64,000 nucleotides of DNA from Serratia fonticola (GTDB taxonomy: Bacteria > Pseudomonadota > Gammaproteobacteria > Enterobacterales > Enterobacteriaceae). Shown here one piece after another: positions 46,251 to 55,697 of the stretch. Position 1 is the stretch's first letter. Each line of letters starts with the position of its first letter. The DNA is taken from NCBI RefSeq assembly GCF_001006005.1, contig NZ_CP011254.1:3472001-3536000 (forward strand), read 5' to 3'. A model generated the notes under the pieces. It did no database searches and was not told where the DNA came from. It saw only the letters and a list, made by a program, of their open reading frames with translations. Both the position numbers and the translations under genes were made by a program.

Positions 46251-46558
46251 TGCCAGGTCACCGTTTCCGCATTACCGTAGAAGCCCTGACAGACCGTAAA
46301 GGTGAACCCGTCGACAAGCCGGAGTTGGTGTTTGAGGTGGAAAATCACGACGATATTCTGGCCATTGTAGAGCGCATTCAAGGGCGAGAGGATCTGAACT
46401 TTGGCGAACAGAACAGCGCGGCCTTTGCCGTCGGGCTCAAGCTGTTCTCTGAAGTGATGATAGAAAACCGCAAGCATCCGCTGTTTGAGCCACTGCGTGA
46501 CTCGTTTAAAGAATTTATGATCGGTCTGAAGAAAGGGCCCACATCGTCGCAGGATTAA
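46250..46558 (+). CDS. DUF3861 family protein
   Basis: 102-residue soluble protein of the DUF3861 type (HRFRITVEALTDRKGEPVDKPELVFE... VGLKLFSEVMIENRKHPLF). Function is unknown. It is translationally coupled to the PadR-type regulator and is therefore probably under the same operators. Its stop overlaps the kdpE stop on the other strand by three bases, with no terminator between. Confidence 0.85.
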   Translation: MPGHRFRITVEALTDRKGEPVDKPELVFEVENHDDILAIVERIQGREDLNFGEQNSAAFAVGLKLFSEVMIENRKHPLFEPLRDSFKEFMIGLKKGPTSSQD

Positions 46559-47244
46559 GGCATAAACCGATAGCCGACGCCGGTCTCAGTGAGCAAATGC
46601 CTGGGCCGCGCCGGATCGGTTTCCAGCTTTTGCCGCAGATGGCCCATATAGATGCGCAGATAGTGGCTGTGTTCGACGTAATTGGGTCCCCAGACGTGGC
46701 TGAGTAACTGCCGCTGGGTGATCACCTTACCGGAGTTGGCCAGCAACTCGGACAGTAAGCGGAACTCGATGGGCGTTAGATGCAGATCTTCACCGTTACG
46801 CAAGACGCTGCGGTTGATCAGATCGACGGTGATATCGGAGAAGCTGACCAACGGGCTTTCCTGTTGGCTATTGGCGTGGCGGCGAAGCGCAACCCGCACC
46901 CGAGCCAGCAGTTCACCAATGCCGAACGGCTTGCTCAGATAGTCATCGGCACCCGCATCCAGCGCGGCAATCTTGTCCTCTTCGGCATGGCGAGCGGAAA
47001 GGACAATCACCGGCATGGCGCTCCATTGGCGCAGATCGCGAATGTAGTCCAGCCCGTCGCCATCGGGTAACCCCAAATCAAGAATGATCAGATCCGGCTT
47101 GCGCGTGCCGGCCTCTATCAGCCCACGCTGCAAGGTTTCACTTTCAAACACCCGTAGCCCTTCGCTCTCCAGCGCGGTGCGCACGAAGCGACGGATCTCT
47201 TTCTCGTCTTCCACAATCAGAATGTTAGTCGGTGATGTGGTCAC
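46555..47244 (-). CDS. kdpE: Kdp response regulator KdpE
   Basis: 229-residue OmpR-type regulator activating kdpFABC. The receiver domain has the phospho-acceptor aspartate in LIILDLGLPDGDG and the lysine in LSKPFGIGEL. The C-terminal winged helix has LTPIEFRLLSELLANSGKV. It lies 18 bp after kdpD. Confidence 0.96.
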   Translation of the reverse strand: MTTSPTNILIVEDEKEIRRFVRTALESEGLRVFESETLQRGLIEAGTRKPDLIILDLGLPDGDGLDYIRDLRQWSAMPVIVLSARHAEEDKIAALDAGADDYLSKPFGIGELLARVRVALRRHANSQQESPLVSFSDITVDLINRSVLRNGEDLHLTPIEFRLLSELLANSGKVITQRQLLSHVWGPNYVEHSHYLRIYMGHLRQKLETDPARPRHLLTETGVGYRFMP

Positions 47245-47262
47245 GGGGCCTCTACTCTTGGG

Positions 47263-49956
47263 TTACAAGTCAAAATCTGCTCCATCCAGTTCGGGGGGCT
47301 TTTCCAACGGCAGCATAAAGTGGAAACTGGCTCCGCCTTCGGCGCGGTTCTCCGCCCAGATGCGGCCGCCGTGTACTTCAATAATGGCACGACAAATCGC
47401 TAACCCCAAGCCGACGCCGGGGATCGCCGATTCTTTATTGCCACGGGAGAACTTGTCAAATATCAGTTGGGTCTGTTCCTCCGGGATGCCGGGGCCATTA
47501 TCCCAAACCTCCACTTCCAGCCAGTCTTTAACTGCGTGGGCGCGGATCCCGATGATAGCATCGGCACCGGCATATTTATTGGCATTTTCCACCAGGTTGG
47601 TGAATACCCGCTCTAACAGGCTGCCATCACAGTTGATCAACACCATCTCTGGCGGCAACTCCACCTTAATTTCGTGTAATACCAGCAGCGGTTCCAGCAT
47701 ATGCAGCGAGGCACCGACGATCTCTTCCAGCGATTGCCACTCTTTACGCAGGTTAAAACCACCGGACTGAATGCGCGCCATATCCAGCAGATTGTTTACC
47801 AGGCGGGTGGTACTGAGCACCTGCTGGCGGATTTGGCTGGCCTGTGGGGCGTGGCTGGAGCCTTCGGTGGCCAGATCCAGCGTTAGGATCTCGGCCTGAC
47901 CAAACAGCACGGTAAGCGGAGTACGCAGATCGTGAGAAAGGGCGGCCAGCAGCGAGTTACGTAGCTGTTCGCGTTCGGCATCCAGCTTGGCTTCTTCGGC
48001 GCTGCGGGCCAGATGCAGGCGCTCCAGCGCGCTGGCGATCAGCACCGCAAAGGTCTGTAACAGGCGCTGTTGCTCTGGCACCATCAGCTGACGCAGGTTG
48101 TTCGGTTCAATCGCCAGCAGGCCAAAGGTCTGTTTGGAGGTGCTGAGCGGCAGCAGTTGGTACGGCACACCGGGCAGGGTGTCGGTACCGGCCCCGGCGG
48201 GTAAGCCTTTGCCATAGCTCCAGCGGGCGATGGCTTCATCCACCGACAGCAAGCCACCTTCTTCACCCACCATCTGTTGCAGGGAGCCATCTTCCTGCGG
48301 CAGCAGCAGCACGGTTTTGGCCTGGAAGCTGCTGGAGATAAAATGACGGCTGGTTTTGGCAATATCTTCTCTGCTCAACGCTTGGCTGAGCCCACGAGAC
48401 ATCTCATATAAATGGCGCGCCCGTTGTTCGCGATAGCGTGCCACCCGGGCCTGATAACGCACCCCGGCGGTCAGATTACCAATGGTGATACCGACGATCA
48501 GCATCACGGCAAAGGTCAGCAGGTATTGCATATCACTGACGGCGAACGACCATTCGGGCTGTACGAAGAACAGATCGAAGCTGGCGACGTTGATCACCGC
48601 GGCCAGCACCGAAGGCCAACGGCCAAAGAACAGGGCGACAAGTGCCACGCCCAACAGATAAACCATCACCAGGTTAGCCGAATCAATGCCCGGCAGTAGC
48701 CATTGCGACAGCAGCGTGATGATGGCACATAAAATGACGGCAACGGCGCAGCCCCGCAGCTGGAATCGCCATTTTTCGCTAAAGGTGCGGTTATCATGCT
48801 CTTTGGCCTGCGGCTGCGGCGTATCGTTTTCCAGCGCTACAATCACCAGGTCGAGATCCGGCCCAAGCTGGCCAAGGCGATCGGCAAAGCTGCCGCGCAG
48901 CTTCCAGCGCTGTTCGCCACGGCGGCCAATAATGATTTTGCCCAGGTTATGTTCCCGGGCATAGCGCAGTACCGCACGTTCTTCAGAAGGATCGGAAAGG
49001 GTGGCGGTTTCAGCCCCTAATTCTTGCGCCAGCCGCAAGGCCCGCAGAATGGCTCGCCGTTGGTTTTCCGGCAGACGGTGCAGCTTGGGGGTTTCGACAT
49101 ACACGGCATGCCAGTGGCAACCGAGGCGCGCCGCGAGCCTTGCTGCGATGCGCACCAGTTTTTCGCTACCGCTGTTATGGCCGACGCACAGCAGGATGCT
49201 GTCTCGGGTGTGCCAGACTTTTTCACGCCCCTGGTTATCGCGGAAGGCCCGCATCTGATCGTCAACGCGGTCGGCGGTGCGGCGTAGTGCCAGCTCACGT
49301 AGAGCGATCAGGTTACCTTTACGGAAGAAATGCTCGATGGCGCGTTCGGCCTGGCCTGGGATATAGACCTTACCTTCGTTGAGCCGCTGACGCAGATCGT
49401 CTGGGGGCAAGTCCACCAACACCACTTCGGTGGCCTCGTCAAACACGTGGTCAGGCACGGTTTCCCTGACCCGCACCCCGGTGATACCGCCGACAACGTC
49501 GTTCAGGCTTTCCAGATGCTGGACGTTAACCGTGGTCAGCACATCGATACCGGCATCCAGCAGTTCGTCTACATCCTGCCAACGTTTGGGATGGCGTGAA
49601 CCCTGGGCGTTACTGTGTGCCAGCTCATCCATCAGGATCAGGGCCGGGTGGCGTGCTAAAGCGGCATCGAGATCGAATTCCTGCACCTGGCGGCCACGAT
49701 GTTGGATGCGTTTTGCTGGCAGGATCGACAGCCCTTGCAGCAACGCCGCCGTTTCCTGGCGGCCATGGGTTTCCACCACGCCAATCAGCACGTCTAGCCC
49801 CTGTGCTCGTTGCCGCTGAGCCTCCTGCAACATGGCATAGGTTTTACCTACCCCGGCGCAGGCCCCGAAGAAGACCTTCAGTTTTCCGCGTGGCTTTTCA
49901 TTGGCTAACGCCAGCAGGCTGTCTGGATCGGGGCGTTGCAGTTCGTCATCCACCAT
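47263..49956 (-). CDS. kdpD: Sensor kinase KdpD
   Basis: Potassium/osmotic sensor kinase of 897 residues (E. coli 894). The N-terminal KdpD domain has Walker-type GACAGVGKT. A USP-like domain follows, then four membrane helices near 400-500, a GAF domain, and the kinase core with the phospho-histidine in LSHDLRTPLT and the ATP lid in WDNGPGIPEEQ and GVGLGLAICRAI. The ATG ending at 49956 has AAGGAAA upstream; a TTG one codon earlier is open. A palindromic repeat separates it from kdpC. Confidence 0.96.
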   Translation of the reverse strand: MVDDELQRPDPDSLLALANEKPRGKLKVFFGACAGVGKTYAMLQEAQRQRAQGLDVLIGVVETHGRQETAALLQGLSILPAKRIQHRGRQVQEFDLDAALARHPALILMDELAHSNAQGSRHPKRWQDVDELLDAGIDVLTTVNVQHLESLNDVVGGITGVRVRETVPDHVFDEATEVVLVDLPPDDLRQRLNEGKVYIPGQAERAIEHFFRKGNLIALRELALRRTADRVDDQMRAFRDNQGREKVWHTRDSILLCVGHNSGSEKLVRIAARLAARLGCHWHAVYVETPKLHRLPENQRRAILRALRLAQELGAETATLSDPSEERAVLRYAREHNLGKIIIGRRGEQRWKLRGSFADRLGQLGPDLDLVIVALENDTPQPQAKEHDNRTFSEKWRFQLRGCAVAVILCAIITLLSQWLLPGIDSANLVMVYLLGVALVALFFGRWPSVLAAVINVASFDLFFVQPEWSFAVSDMQYLLTFAVMLIVGITIGNLTAGVRYQARVARYREQRARHLYEMSRGLSQALSREDIAKTSRHFISSSFQAKTVLLLPQEDGSLQQMVGEEGGLLSVDEAIARWSYGKGLPAGAGTDTLPGVPYQLLPLSTSKQTFGLLAIEPNNLRQLMVPEQQRLLQTFAVLIASALERLHLARSAEEAKLDAEREQLRNSLLAALSHDLRTPLTVLFGQAEILTLDLATEGSSHAPQASQIRQQVLSTTRLVNNLLDMARIQSGGFNLRKEWQSLEEIVGASLHMLEPLLVLHEIKVELPPEMVLINCDGSLLERVFTNLVENANKYAGADAIIGIRAHAVKDWLEVEVWDNGPGIPEEQTQLIFDKFSRGNKESAIPGVGLGLAICRAIIEVHGGRIWAENRAEGGASFHFMLPLEKPPELDGADFDL

Positions 49957-50004
49957 CAAATTTCCTTGTCGGTCTTAACCTGATTGCTGCACCTAATCGT
50001 GTTA

Positions 50005-50111
50005 CAGGTGGAAGTCATGCAGATCACCGACACGCCGTGAACCCGTCCATGGGGGCTCGAATCGCGCATCCTTGCGCTCAACGGTCGGTTAACCTGCATG
50101 ACTTCCACCTG
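50005..50111. repeat. 107-bp hairpin element between kdpD and kdpC
   Basis: Perfect 18-bp inverted repeats at 50005-50022 and 50094-50111 (CAGGTGGAAGTCATGCAG and its inverse). An inner 6-bp pair ACCGAC/GTCGGT lies at 50026-50031 and 50084-50089. The element fills most of the 199-bp gap. Its form suggests a dispersed palindromic repeat that would fold in the kdpC-kdpD transcript. Confidence 0.7.
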
Positions 50112-50155
50112 CCTCAAGCTTTTGGTGTCGCGGTATTAAACACGGCTAGTTAGCC

Positions 50156-50728
50156 TTATTTCAACGCATCCAGCGCCATATTCAGCTTCAGCACGTTGAC
50201 CACCGATTCCCCCATAAAATTGGGCGTGGCGCGCTCGGTATTTTCATCAATCAGCTTGGCAATTTGTTCCTGTGGCAACTGACGAGCGTTGGCGACACGC
50301 GCTAACTGGTACTTGGCGGCGGCCAGCGAAATCTGCGGATCCAGGCCACTGCCGGAAGCGGTCAGCAGGTCGACCGGGATCGGCCCGCTCATCGCCGGAT
50401 TCGCCTGGCGCAGCTGCGTTGCCCGCTCACCGATTGCTTTATCCAGCGCCGGGTTGGTGGCGGCCAGATTACTGCCGCCGGATGCCATCGCATTATAGGC
50501 CGAATCGCTGGTGGCAGAAGGGCGCCCCCAGAAATAACCCGGTTGGGTAAAATGCTGGCCAATCAACGCCGAGCCGACCGCTTTATCCCCTTGATAGAGC
50601 AACGAGCCATTGGCCGTCCCGCTGAACAGCAACTGTGACAGCCCAGTGGTGAGTAATGGATAAGCAATACCGGTGATCGCCGTCAGCAGGATCAGCATAA
50701 CTAAAGAAGGACGTAAATAAGACATCAT
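50156..50728 (-). CDS. kdpC: Potassium-transporting ATPase subunit KdpC
   Basis: 190-residue single-pass subunit that aids nucleotide binding to KdpB. The N-terminal helix is LVMLILLTAITGIAYPLLTT, and conserved GSALIGQHFTQPGYFWGRPSA and ASGSGLDPQIS follow. Two consecutive ATG codons are possible; AAGGA lies 5 and 8 bases before them. Confidence 0.95.
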   Translation of the reverse strand: MMSYLRPSLVMLILLTAITGIAYPLLTTGLSQLLFSGTANGSLLYQGDKAVGSALIGQHFTQPGYFWGRPSATSDSAYNAMASGGSNLAATNPALDKAIGERATQLRQANPAMSGPIPVDLLTASGSGLDPQISLAAAKYQLARVANARQLPQEQIAKLIDENTERATPNFMGESVVNVLKLNMALDALK

Positions 50729-50743
50729 GAATTCCTTATTTTC

Positions 50744-52813
50744 TTAGCCGGCCATATTCAGCGCGGTCAGCAGCAGGTCGATCAGCTTGATACCTACGAA
50801 CGGTACCAGCAGGCCACCCACACCATACAGCCACAGGTTACGACGCAGCAGTGCGGCGGCGCTCATTGCCTTATAGCTCACCCCTTTCAACGCCAGCGGG
50901 ATCAGGAAGACGATCACCAGAGCGTTGAAGATCACCGCCGACATAATCGCCGAGGCGGGGGAGTGCAGTTGCATTACGTTCAGCGCATTCAACTGCGGAT
51001 AGGTTGCCGCGAAGGCCGCCGGGATAATGGCAAAGTACTTCGCCACATCGTTGGCGATACTGAAGGTGGTCAATGAACCGCGCGTCATCAGCATCTGCTT
51101 GCCGATATGCACCACTTCGATCAGCTTGGTCGGGTTGGAGTCCAGATCGACCATGTTGCCCGCTTCCTTGGCTGCCTGCGTCCCCGAGTTCATGGCAACT
51201 GCCACGTCGGCCTGCGCCAGTGCTGGGGCGTCGTTGGTGCCGTCGCCGGTCATCGCGACCAGGCGTCCTTCCGCCTGATACTGACGGATCAGCGCCAGTT
51301 TGGCCTCTGGTGTGGCTTCCGACAGGAAGTCATCCACGCCGGCTTCGGCTGCAATGGCGGCGGCGGTCAGGCGGTTATCCCCGGTGATCATCACCGTCTT
51401 GATGCCCATCTTGCGCAGTTCGGCAAAGCGTTCTTTAATCCCGCCTTTGACGATGTCTTTCAGCGCCACTACCCCCAGCACGCGTGGCCCTTCGGCGACC
51501 ACCAACGGCGTACCGCCGGTACGAGCGACGCTTTCCACCAACTCGTCCACCGCTCGTGGGAAGTGGCCATTGTTGGATTCGACGTGGCGGCGAATGGCGT
51601 CCACCGCCCCTTTACGGATCATCCGGTCCTGCACGTTGACACCGCTCATGCGGGTTTGCGCAGAGAAAGGCACGAAGGTGGCGTTCAACGCCTGCAAATC
51701 GCGTTCGCGCAGATTGAAGCGCTGCTTGGCCAGCACCACGATACTGCGGCCTTCCGGCGTTTCATCGGCTAACGAAGAGAGTTGGGCGGCATCGGCCAGC
51801 TCTTGCTCTTTTACCCCGGGTGCCGGCAGGAATTCTGATGCCTGACGGTTACCGAGGGTGATGGTACCGGTCTTGTCCAACAGCAATACGTCAACATCAC
51901 CGGCGGCCTCAACGGCGCGCCCGCTGGTGGCGATCACGTTGGCACCCAGCATACGGCTCATCCCGGCGACGCCGATAGCGGACAACAGCCCACCGATGGT
52001 GGTCGGGATCAGGCAGACCAGCAAGGCAACCAACACGGTGATCGACACTATGCTGCCGCTGCCTGCGGCTTCCACACTGTATTGCGAGTAAGGGAACAGG
52101 GTAGCGGTCGCCAGTACAAACACGATAGTCAATGCCACCAGCAAAATGGTCAGTGCCACTTCATTTGGGGTTTTACGGCGTTTGGCACCTTCGACCATAG
52201 CGATCATGCGATCGAGGAAGGTTTCGCCCGGGTTGACGCTACACTGCACCACCAGCCAGTCGGACAGGATACGCGTCCCGCCGGTCACGGAGGAGAAGTC
52301 ACCGCCGGATTCACGGATCACTGGTGCAGATTCACCGGTGATGGCGCTTTCATCGACCGAGGCACCGCCTTCCAGCACTTCGCCATCGCAAGGAATGGTG
52401 TCACCGGCTTCCACTAGCACGATATCCCCTTTACGCAGGCTCTCGGCCGAGACTTGCTCGGTGGCGCCATCACGCTTCGGCGTGGCGAGTTTCTTCGCCC
52501 AACTGGTTTTCTTGGTGCCCTTCAGGCTTTCTGCCTGAGCTTTGCTGCGTCCTTCCGCCAGCGCTTCGGCAAAGTTGGCGAACAGTACGGTAAACCACAG
52601 CCACATAGCGATGCTGCCGGTAAAGGCCGCGCTACCTTCAGCGTTGCCTGAAAGCACCGCCAGCCAAATGACCGAAGTCAGGATACTGCCGAGGTACACC
52701 ACGAACATCACCGGGTTACGCCACTGAACGCGTGGGTCCAGCTTTTTCACCGCATCGATCAGCGCGGTACGCATCAGTGCCGGTTCAAACAGTGCGCGTT
52801 GTTTGCGAGTCAT
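50744..52813 (-). CDS. kdpB: Potassium-transporting P-type ATPase KdpB
   Basis: 689-residue catalytic subunit (E. coli 682). The phosphorylated aspartate is in [12 protein letters not shown], the TGES actuator motif is in ITGESAPV, and the hinge is [13 protein letters not shown]. It couples ATP hydrolysis to potassium uptake through KdpA. Confidence 0.97.
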   Translation of the reverse strand: MTRKQRALFEPALMRTALIDAVKKLDPRVQWRNPVMFVVYLGSILTSVIWLAVLSGNAEGSAAFTGSIAMWLWFTVLFANFAEALAEGRSKAQAESLKGTKKTSWAKKLATPKRDGATEQVSAESLRKGDIVLVEAGDTIPCDGEVLEGGASVDESAITGESAPVIRESGGDFSSVTGGTRILSDWLVVQCSVNPGETFLDRMIAMVEGAKRRKTPNEVALTILLVALTIVFVLATATLFPYSQYSVEAAGSGSIVSITVLVALLVCLIPTTIGGLLSAIGVAGMSRMLGANVIATSGRAVEAAGDVDVLLLDKTGTITLGNRQASEFLPAPGVKEQELADAAQLSSLADETPEGRSIVVLAKQRFNLRERDLQALNATFVPFSAQTRMSGVNVQDRMIRKGAVDAIRRHVESNNGHFPRAVDELVESVARTGGTPLVVAEGPRVLGVVALKDIVKGGIKERFAELRKMGIKTVMITGDNRLTAAAIAAEAGVDDFLSEATPEAKLALIRQYQAEGRLVAMTGDGTNDAPALAQADVAVAMNSGTQAAKEAGNMVDLDSNPTKLIEVVHIGKQMLMTRGSLTTFSIANDVAKYFAIIPAAFAATYPQLNALNVMQLHSPASAIMSAVIFNALVIVFLIPLALKGVSYKAMSAAALLRRNLWLYGVGGLLVPFVGIKLIDLLLTALNMAG

Positions 52814-52838
52814 CTTGTTCTTCTCTCTGTTATGACTG

Positions 52839-54527
52839 TTAATTGGCCAACCACAGTTGTAAATGTTCGGCTACCGGGCCTAGTGCCAGTGCAGGAACGA
52901 ATGTCAAGGCACCGACGAGCAGGATGGTACCGACCAGCAGGCCGATAAACAGTGGCCCGTAGGTTGGCAGCGTGCCGTTCCCCGCCGGTTGGCGTTTTTT
53001 GACACACAGCGAACCCGCAATGGCCAGCACCGGTAGGATCACCCCGAAACGGCCAACAAACATCGCCAAGGCCAGCAGCAGGTTGTAGAACGGCGTGTTG
53101 ACGCTCAGGCCAGCAAAGGCGCTACCGTTGTTGTTGGCTGCCGAAGAGAAGGCATACAGCACTTCACTGAAGCCATGCGCCCCTGGGTTGAGGATGCCAG
53201 CACGGCCAGCGTCGGTAGCAATCGCCAACGCGGTGCCCAGCAGTACCAAGGTTGGCGTCACCAGGATTGCCAGCGCGGTCATCTTCATGTCATAAACATC
53301 GATCTTCTTGCCGAGATATTCCGGCGTGCGGCCAATCATCAGCCCGGCGATAAATACCGTCAGCAGTACGAACAGCAGCATGCCGTACAGGCCGGAACCG
53401 ACGCCGCCGAACACCACTTCGCCAATCTGCATCAGCCACATCGGCACCATGCCACCCAGCGCGGTAAAGGAATCATGCATGGCGTTGACGGCACCGCAGG
53501 AGGCCGCAGTGGTTACCACCGAGAACATGCTGCTAGCGAGAATGCCAAAGCGGGACTCTTTACCTTCCATATTGATGTTGCTGCTACTGCCAAGCGCGCT
53601 CAGATGCGGGTTGCCAGCCAGTTCAGCATTCATCACCACGATCACCGCAACGATAAAGATCAGCGCCATGGCCCAGATCAGCGCGTGACCCTGACGGTTT
53701 TCACCGGCGACCTGACCAAAGGCGAAGCACAGGGCGCAAGGGATCAGGAAGATCGCCAGCATCTGTACAAAGTTGGTCAATACGGTCGGGTTTTCAAACG
53801 GATGCGCCGAGTTGGCACCGAAGAAGCCGCCACCGTTGGTGCCGAGCATCTTGATTGCTTCCTGCGAGGCCACTGGCCCCATCGGCAAGGTCTGCTGTGC
53901 CCCTTCCAGCGTGGTCACATGCAGGTAAGGCAGAAAGTTCTGCAATGTCCCCTGGCTGACGAAGAACAGCGCGATCAGCAGCGACAGCGGCAACAGCACA
54001 TACAGGGTAATGCGCAGAATATCGATCCAGGCGTTACCGATGGTGGCGCTGGAACGGCGGGCAAAGGCCCGGATCAGGGCAAAGGCAACGGCGATACCGG
54101 TGGCGGCAGACAGGAAGTTCTGTACCGTCAATCCGGCCATCTGGCTGAGATAGCTGAGGGTGTTTTCCCCACTGTAGGCCTGCCAGTTGGTATTGGTGAC
54201 GAAGCTGACGGCGGTATTGAACGCCAGATCCCAAGATAAACCGGGGAACCCTTGCGGGTTGAGCGGTAAGGAACCCTGTGCCATCAGCAGCACCAACAGC
54301 AGCACCAAACCGAGGATATTGAACCATAGGATCGCCAGTGCGTATTGCCACCAGGTCATCTCGGCGGTGTCATTACCGCAGCAACGCCAGACGGCTGCTT
54401 CCACATGGCGCAGCACCGGTAGTGGCTCTCCCTCGATCAGGCGAGCTATAAAGCTGCCCAGGGGACGAGCCAGCACCAGAAGCACCAGCACAAAGCTGGC
54501 GATCAACAAGAAGGCTGAAGCTGCCAT
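52839..54527 (-). CDS. kdpA: Potassium-translocating subunit KdpA
   Basis: 562-residue membrane protein with four degenerate selectivity-filter segments, including [15 protein letters not shown] and [19 protein letters not shown]. Its ATG overlaps the kdpF stop by one base, in the usual kdpFABC order. Confidence 0.97.
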   Translation of the reverse strand: MAASAFLLIASFVLVLLVLARPLGSFIARLIEGEPLPVLRHVEAAVWRCCGNDTAEMTWWQYALAILWFNILGLVLLLVLLMAQGSLPLNPQGFPGLSWDLAFNTAVSFVTNTNWQAYSGENTLSYLSQMAGLTVQNFLSAATGIAVAFALIRAFARRSSATIGNAWIDILRITLYVLLPLSLLIALFFVSQGTLQNFLPYLHVTTLEGAQQTLPMGPVASQEAIKMLGTNGGGFFGANSAHPFENPTVLTNFVQMLAIFLIPCALCFAFGQVAGENRQGHALIWAMALIFIVAVIVVMNAELAGNPHLSALGSSSNINMEGKESRFGILASSMFSVVTTAASCGAVNAMHDSFTALGGMVPMWLMQIGEVVFGGVGSGLYGMLLFVLLTVFIAGLMIGRTPEYLGKKIDVYDMKMTALAILVTPTLVLLGTALAIATDAGRAGILNPGAHGFSEVLYAFSSAANNNGSAFAGLSVNTPFYNLLLALAMFVGRFGVILPVLAIAGSLCVKKRQPAGNGTLPTYGPLFIGLLVGTILLVGALTFVPALALGPVAEHLQLWLAN

Positions 54528-54616
54528 CAGAAGTCCTCCGCATTAAACAGGGCATAAACCAGATAGCCCAACAGCAGCAGGACCAACAGCGCACCACCAA
54601 TAACGCTGAAACTCAC
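54527..54616 (-). CDS. kdpF: Kdp small subunit KdpF
   Basis: 29-residue single-helix peptide from a GTG start at 54616, ending [17 protein letters not shown], almost the same as the E. coli KdpF C-terminal half. The stop overlaps the kdpA ATG (TGATG). A GGAGGTG ribosome site lies upstream. It stabilises the KdpABC complex, and its length is below ordinary gene-calling limits. Confidence 0.93.
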   Translation of the reverse strand: MSFSVIGGALLVLLLLGYLVYALFNAEDF

Positions 54617-54698
54617 GGGACACCTCCAGAGGTGTTGTTTTTGATAGCCTGAGTGTAGGGAGGGCAGTAGAAAGAAGATGAAAAAATAGCGGGGCCGG

Positions 54699-54720
54699 GT
54701 GTAAAAAAAGTATAAAAATG
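54699..54720 (-). promoter_or_regulatory. KdpE-binding T-tract of the kdpF promoter
   Basis: On the minus strand TTTTTATACTTTTTTTACAC, about 85 bp before kdpF. It closely matches the T-rich KdpE site known upstream of E. coli kdpF. Confidence 0.75.
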
Positions 54721-54771
54721 ATTGAAATATAGACAGAAAACGTATGGTTTATCAGTTAAGGCTATCAGTCG

Positions 54772-55109
54772 CCCCTCACTCCTGCCCTCTCCCACAGGGA
54801 GCTGTCTCTTATACACAACTCGGCATCTTACTGTTTTTTATGGGAATTATTTCAAGCGCATCAATAGGGCGCTCGGAAAAATTCTCTTTAAAATCAGCCT
54901 GCTATGTTTCTCAAATTACGGTCATTTGACCGCAACTTGAGATGTGTATAAGAGACAGCACAGGGAGAGGGAGCTGCCCGGTGTTTTTGATGAGGTTGTG
55001 CTGCTTCGGTAAGTGTGGAGTAAGTAAAACGAAAGTCAGGGTGTTACGCAGAAAATTCAGCGGACTCGATCGGTTCCCTCTCCCTTTGGGAGAGGGTTAG
55101 GGTGAGGGG
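54772..55109. repeat. 170-bp palindromic repeat, copy interrupted by a MITE
   Basis: Second copy of the element at 14166-14335, with the same CCCCTCAC...GTGAGGGG ends and internal hairpins. Removing the inserted 157 bp and one copy of an 11-bp duplication leaves exactly 170 bp, the length of the intact copy. It lies in the divergent kdpF-ybfA region. The following bases to 55368 are AT-rich and non-coding, presumably the ybfA promoter. Confidence 0.8.
54802..54958. mobile_element. 157-bp MITE with Tn5/IS50-like ends
   Basis: Terminal inverted repeats of 19 bp: CTGTCTCTTATACACAACT at 54802-54820 and, inverted, CTGTCTCTTATACACATCT at 54940-54958 (18/19 identical to each other). The right end is identical to the Tn5 mosaic end. 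Flanks 54791-54801 and 54959-54969 are an 11-bp duplication with one mismatch, whose last nine bases are identical. The 119-bp interior has no transposase frame and an internal hairpin CGGTCA/TGACCG. This is a non-autonomous IS4-family-type element, not adapter sequence, because the bases next to both ends are not library adapter bases. Confidence 0.8.
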
Positions 55110-55368
55110 CGTTACAGGTATTTCCTAGCTTAACGCTGGCAATAACCACAATGTAACCAATGTTAAGTTAGTTATTAACCTTGATGTAACAAAATTACGT
55201 TGTGGAGGCCTTTTTTGTGCTCTTTTTGCGCATTTTAGTGGTCGGATGAGTTGTAAAATTACACCATGTGCGGTAATATTTTGCTCAGTTTCCAATTGGC
55301 CATCATTTATCGTTTCGCATTGCGTCGGGTCCTGACAACCTGGCGCGGATGTTTTTAAGGAGGTTCGT

Positions 55369-55575
55369 ATGTCTAACTACCAAGCCTATCCGTTGCATCG
55401 GGTCCTCCTGCGCCGTAGCGCAGTGATTCTGGTCGGTGTTCTTGCTTTGCCGGTGATGCTGTTCCGTGCCGATCGCGCACGTTTTTACAGCTATTTACAC
55501 CGCGTCTGGACAAAAACCAGCAATAAACCGGTCTGGCTGCAACAGGCAGAAACGGCGTCCTGCGATTTTTATTAA
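55369..55575 (+). CDS. ybfA: Small membrane protein YbfA
   Basis: 68 residues with one hydrophobic segment ([16 protein letters not shown]) and a C-terminal [21 protein letters not shown], matching E. coli YbfA, which also lies beside kdpF. AAGGAGG lies directly upstream. Function is unknown. Confidence 0.92.
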   Translation: MSNYQAYPLHRVLLRRSAVILVGVLALPVMLFRADRARFYSYLHRVWTKTSNKPVWLQQAETASCDFY

Positions 55576-55600
55576 TCCTGGCCCGTCGCACTACGACGAA

Positions 55601-55626
55601 CCCTCGCCCCTCTGGCGGGGGTTTTT
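55601..55626 (+). terminator. Terminator of ybfA
   Basis: Stem of about 8 bp (CCCTCGCC/GGCGGGGG with one wobble) followed by five T, 26 bases after the ybfA stop. Confidence 0.85.
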
Positions 55627-55697
55627 GCGTTTTAAGCCGCAATAACGCATTAACTCCTCTACACTTCTAGCATTAACCCGTTGGTGGGAGACAAGAT

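Noticed and set aside
54802..54958. Tn5 mosaic ends as sequencing-library adapter contamination
   Set aside because: The bases adjoining both ends are not library adapter bases, one end differs from the mosaic end, and an 11-bp flank duplication restores the repeat to its expected length. Long reads would settle it.
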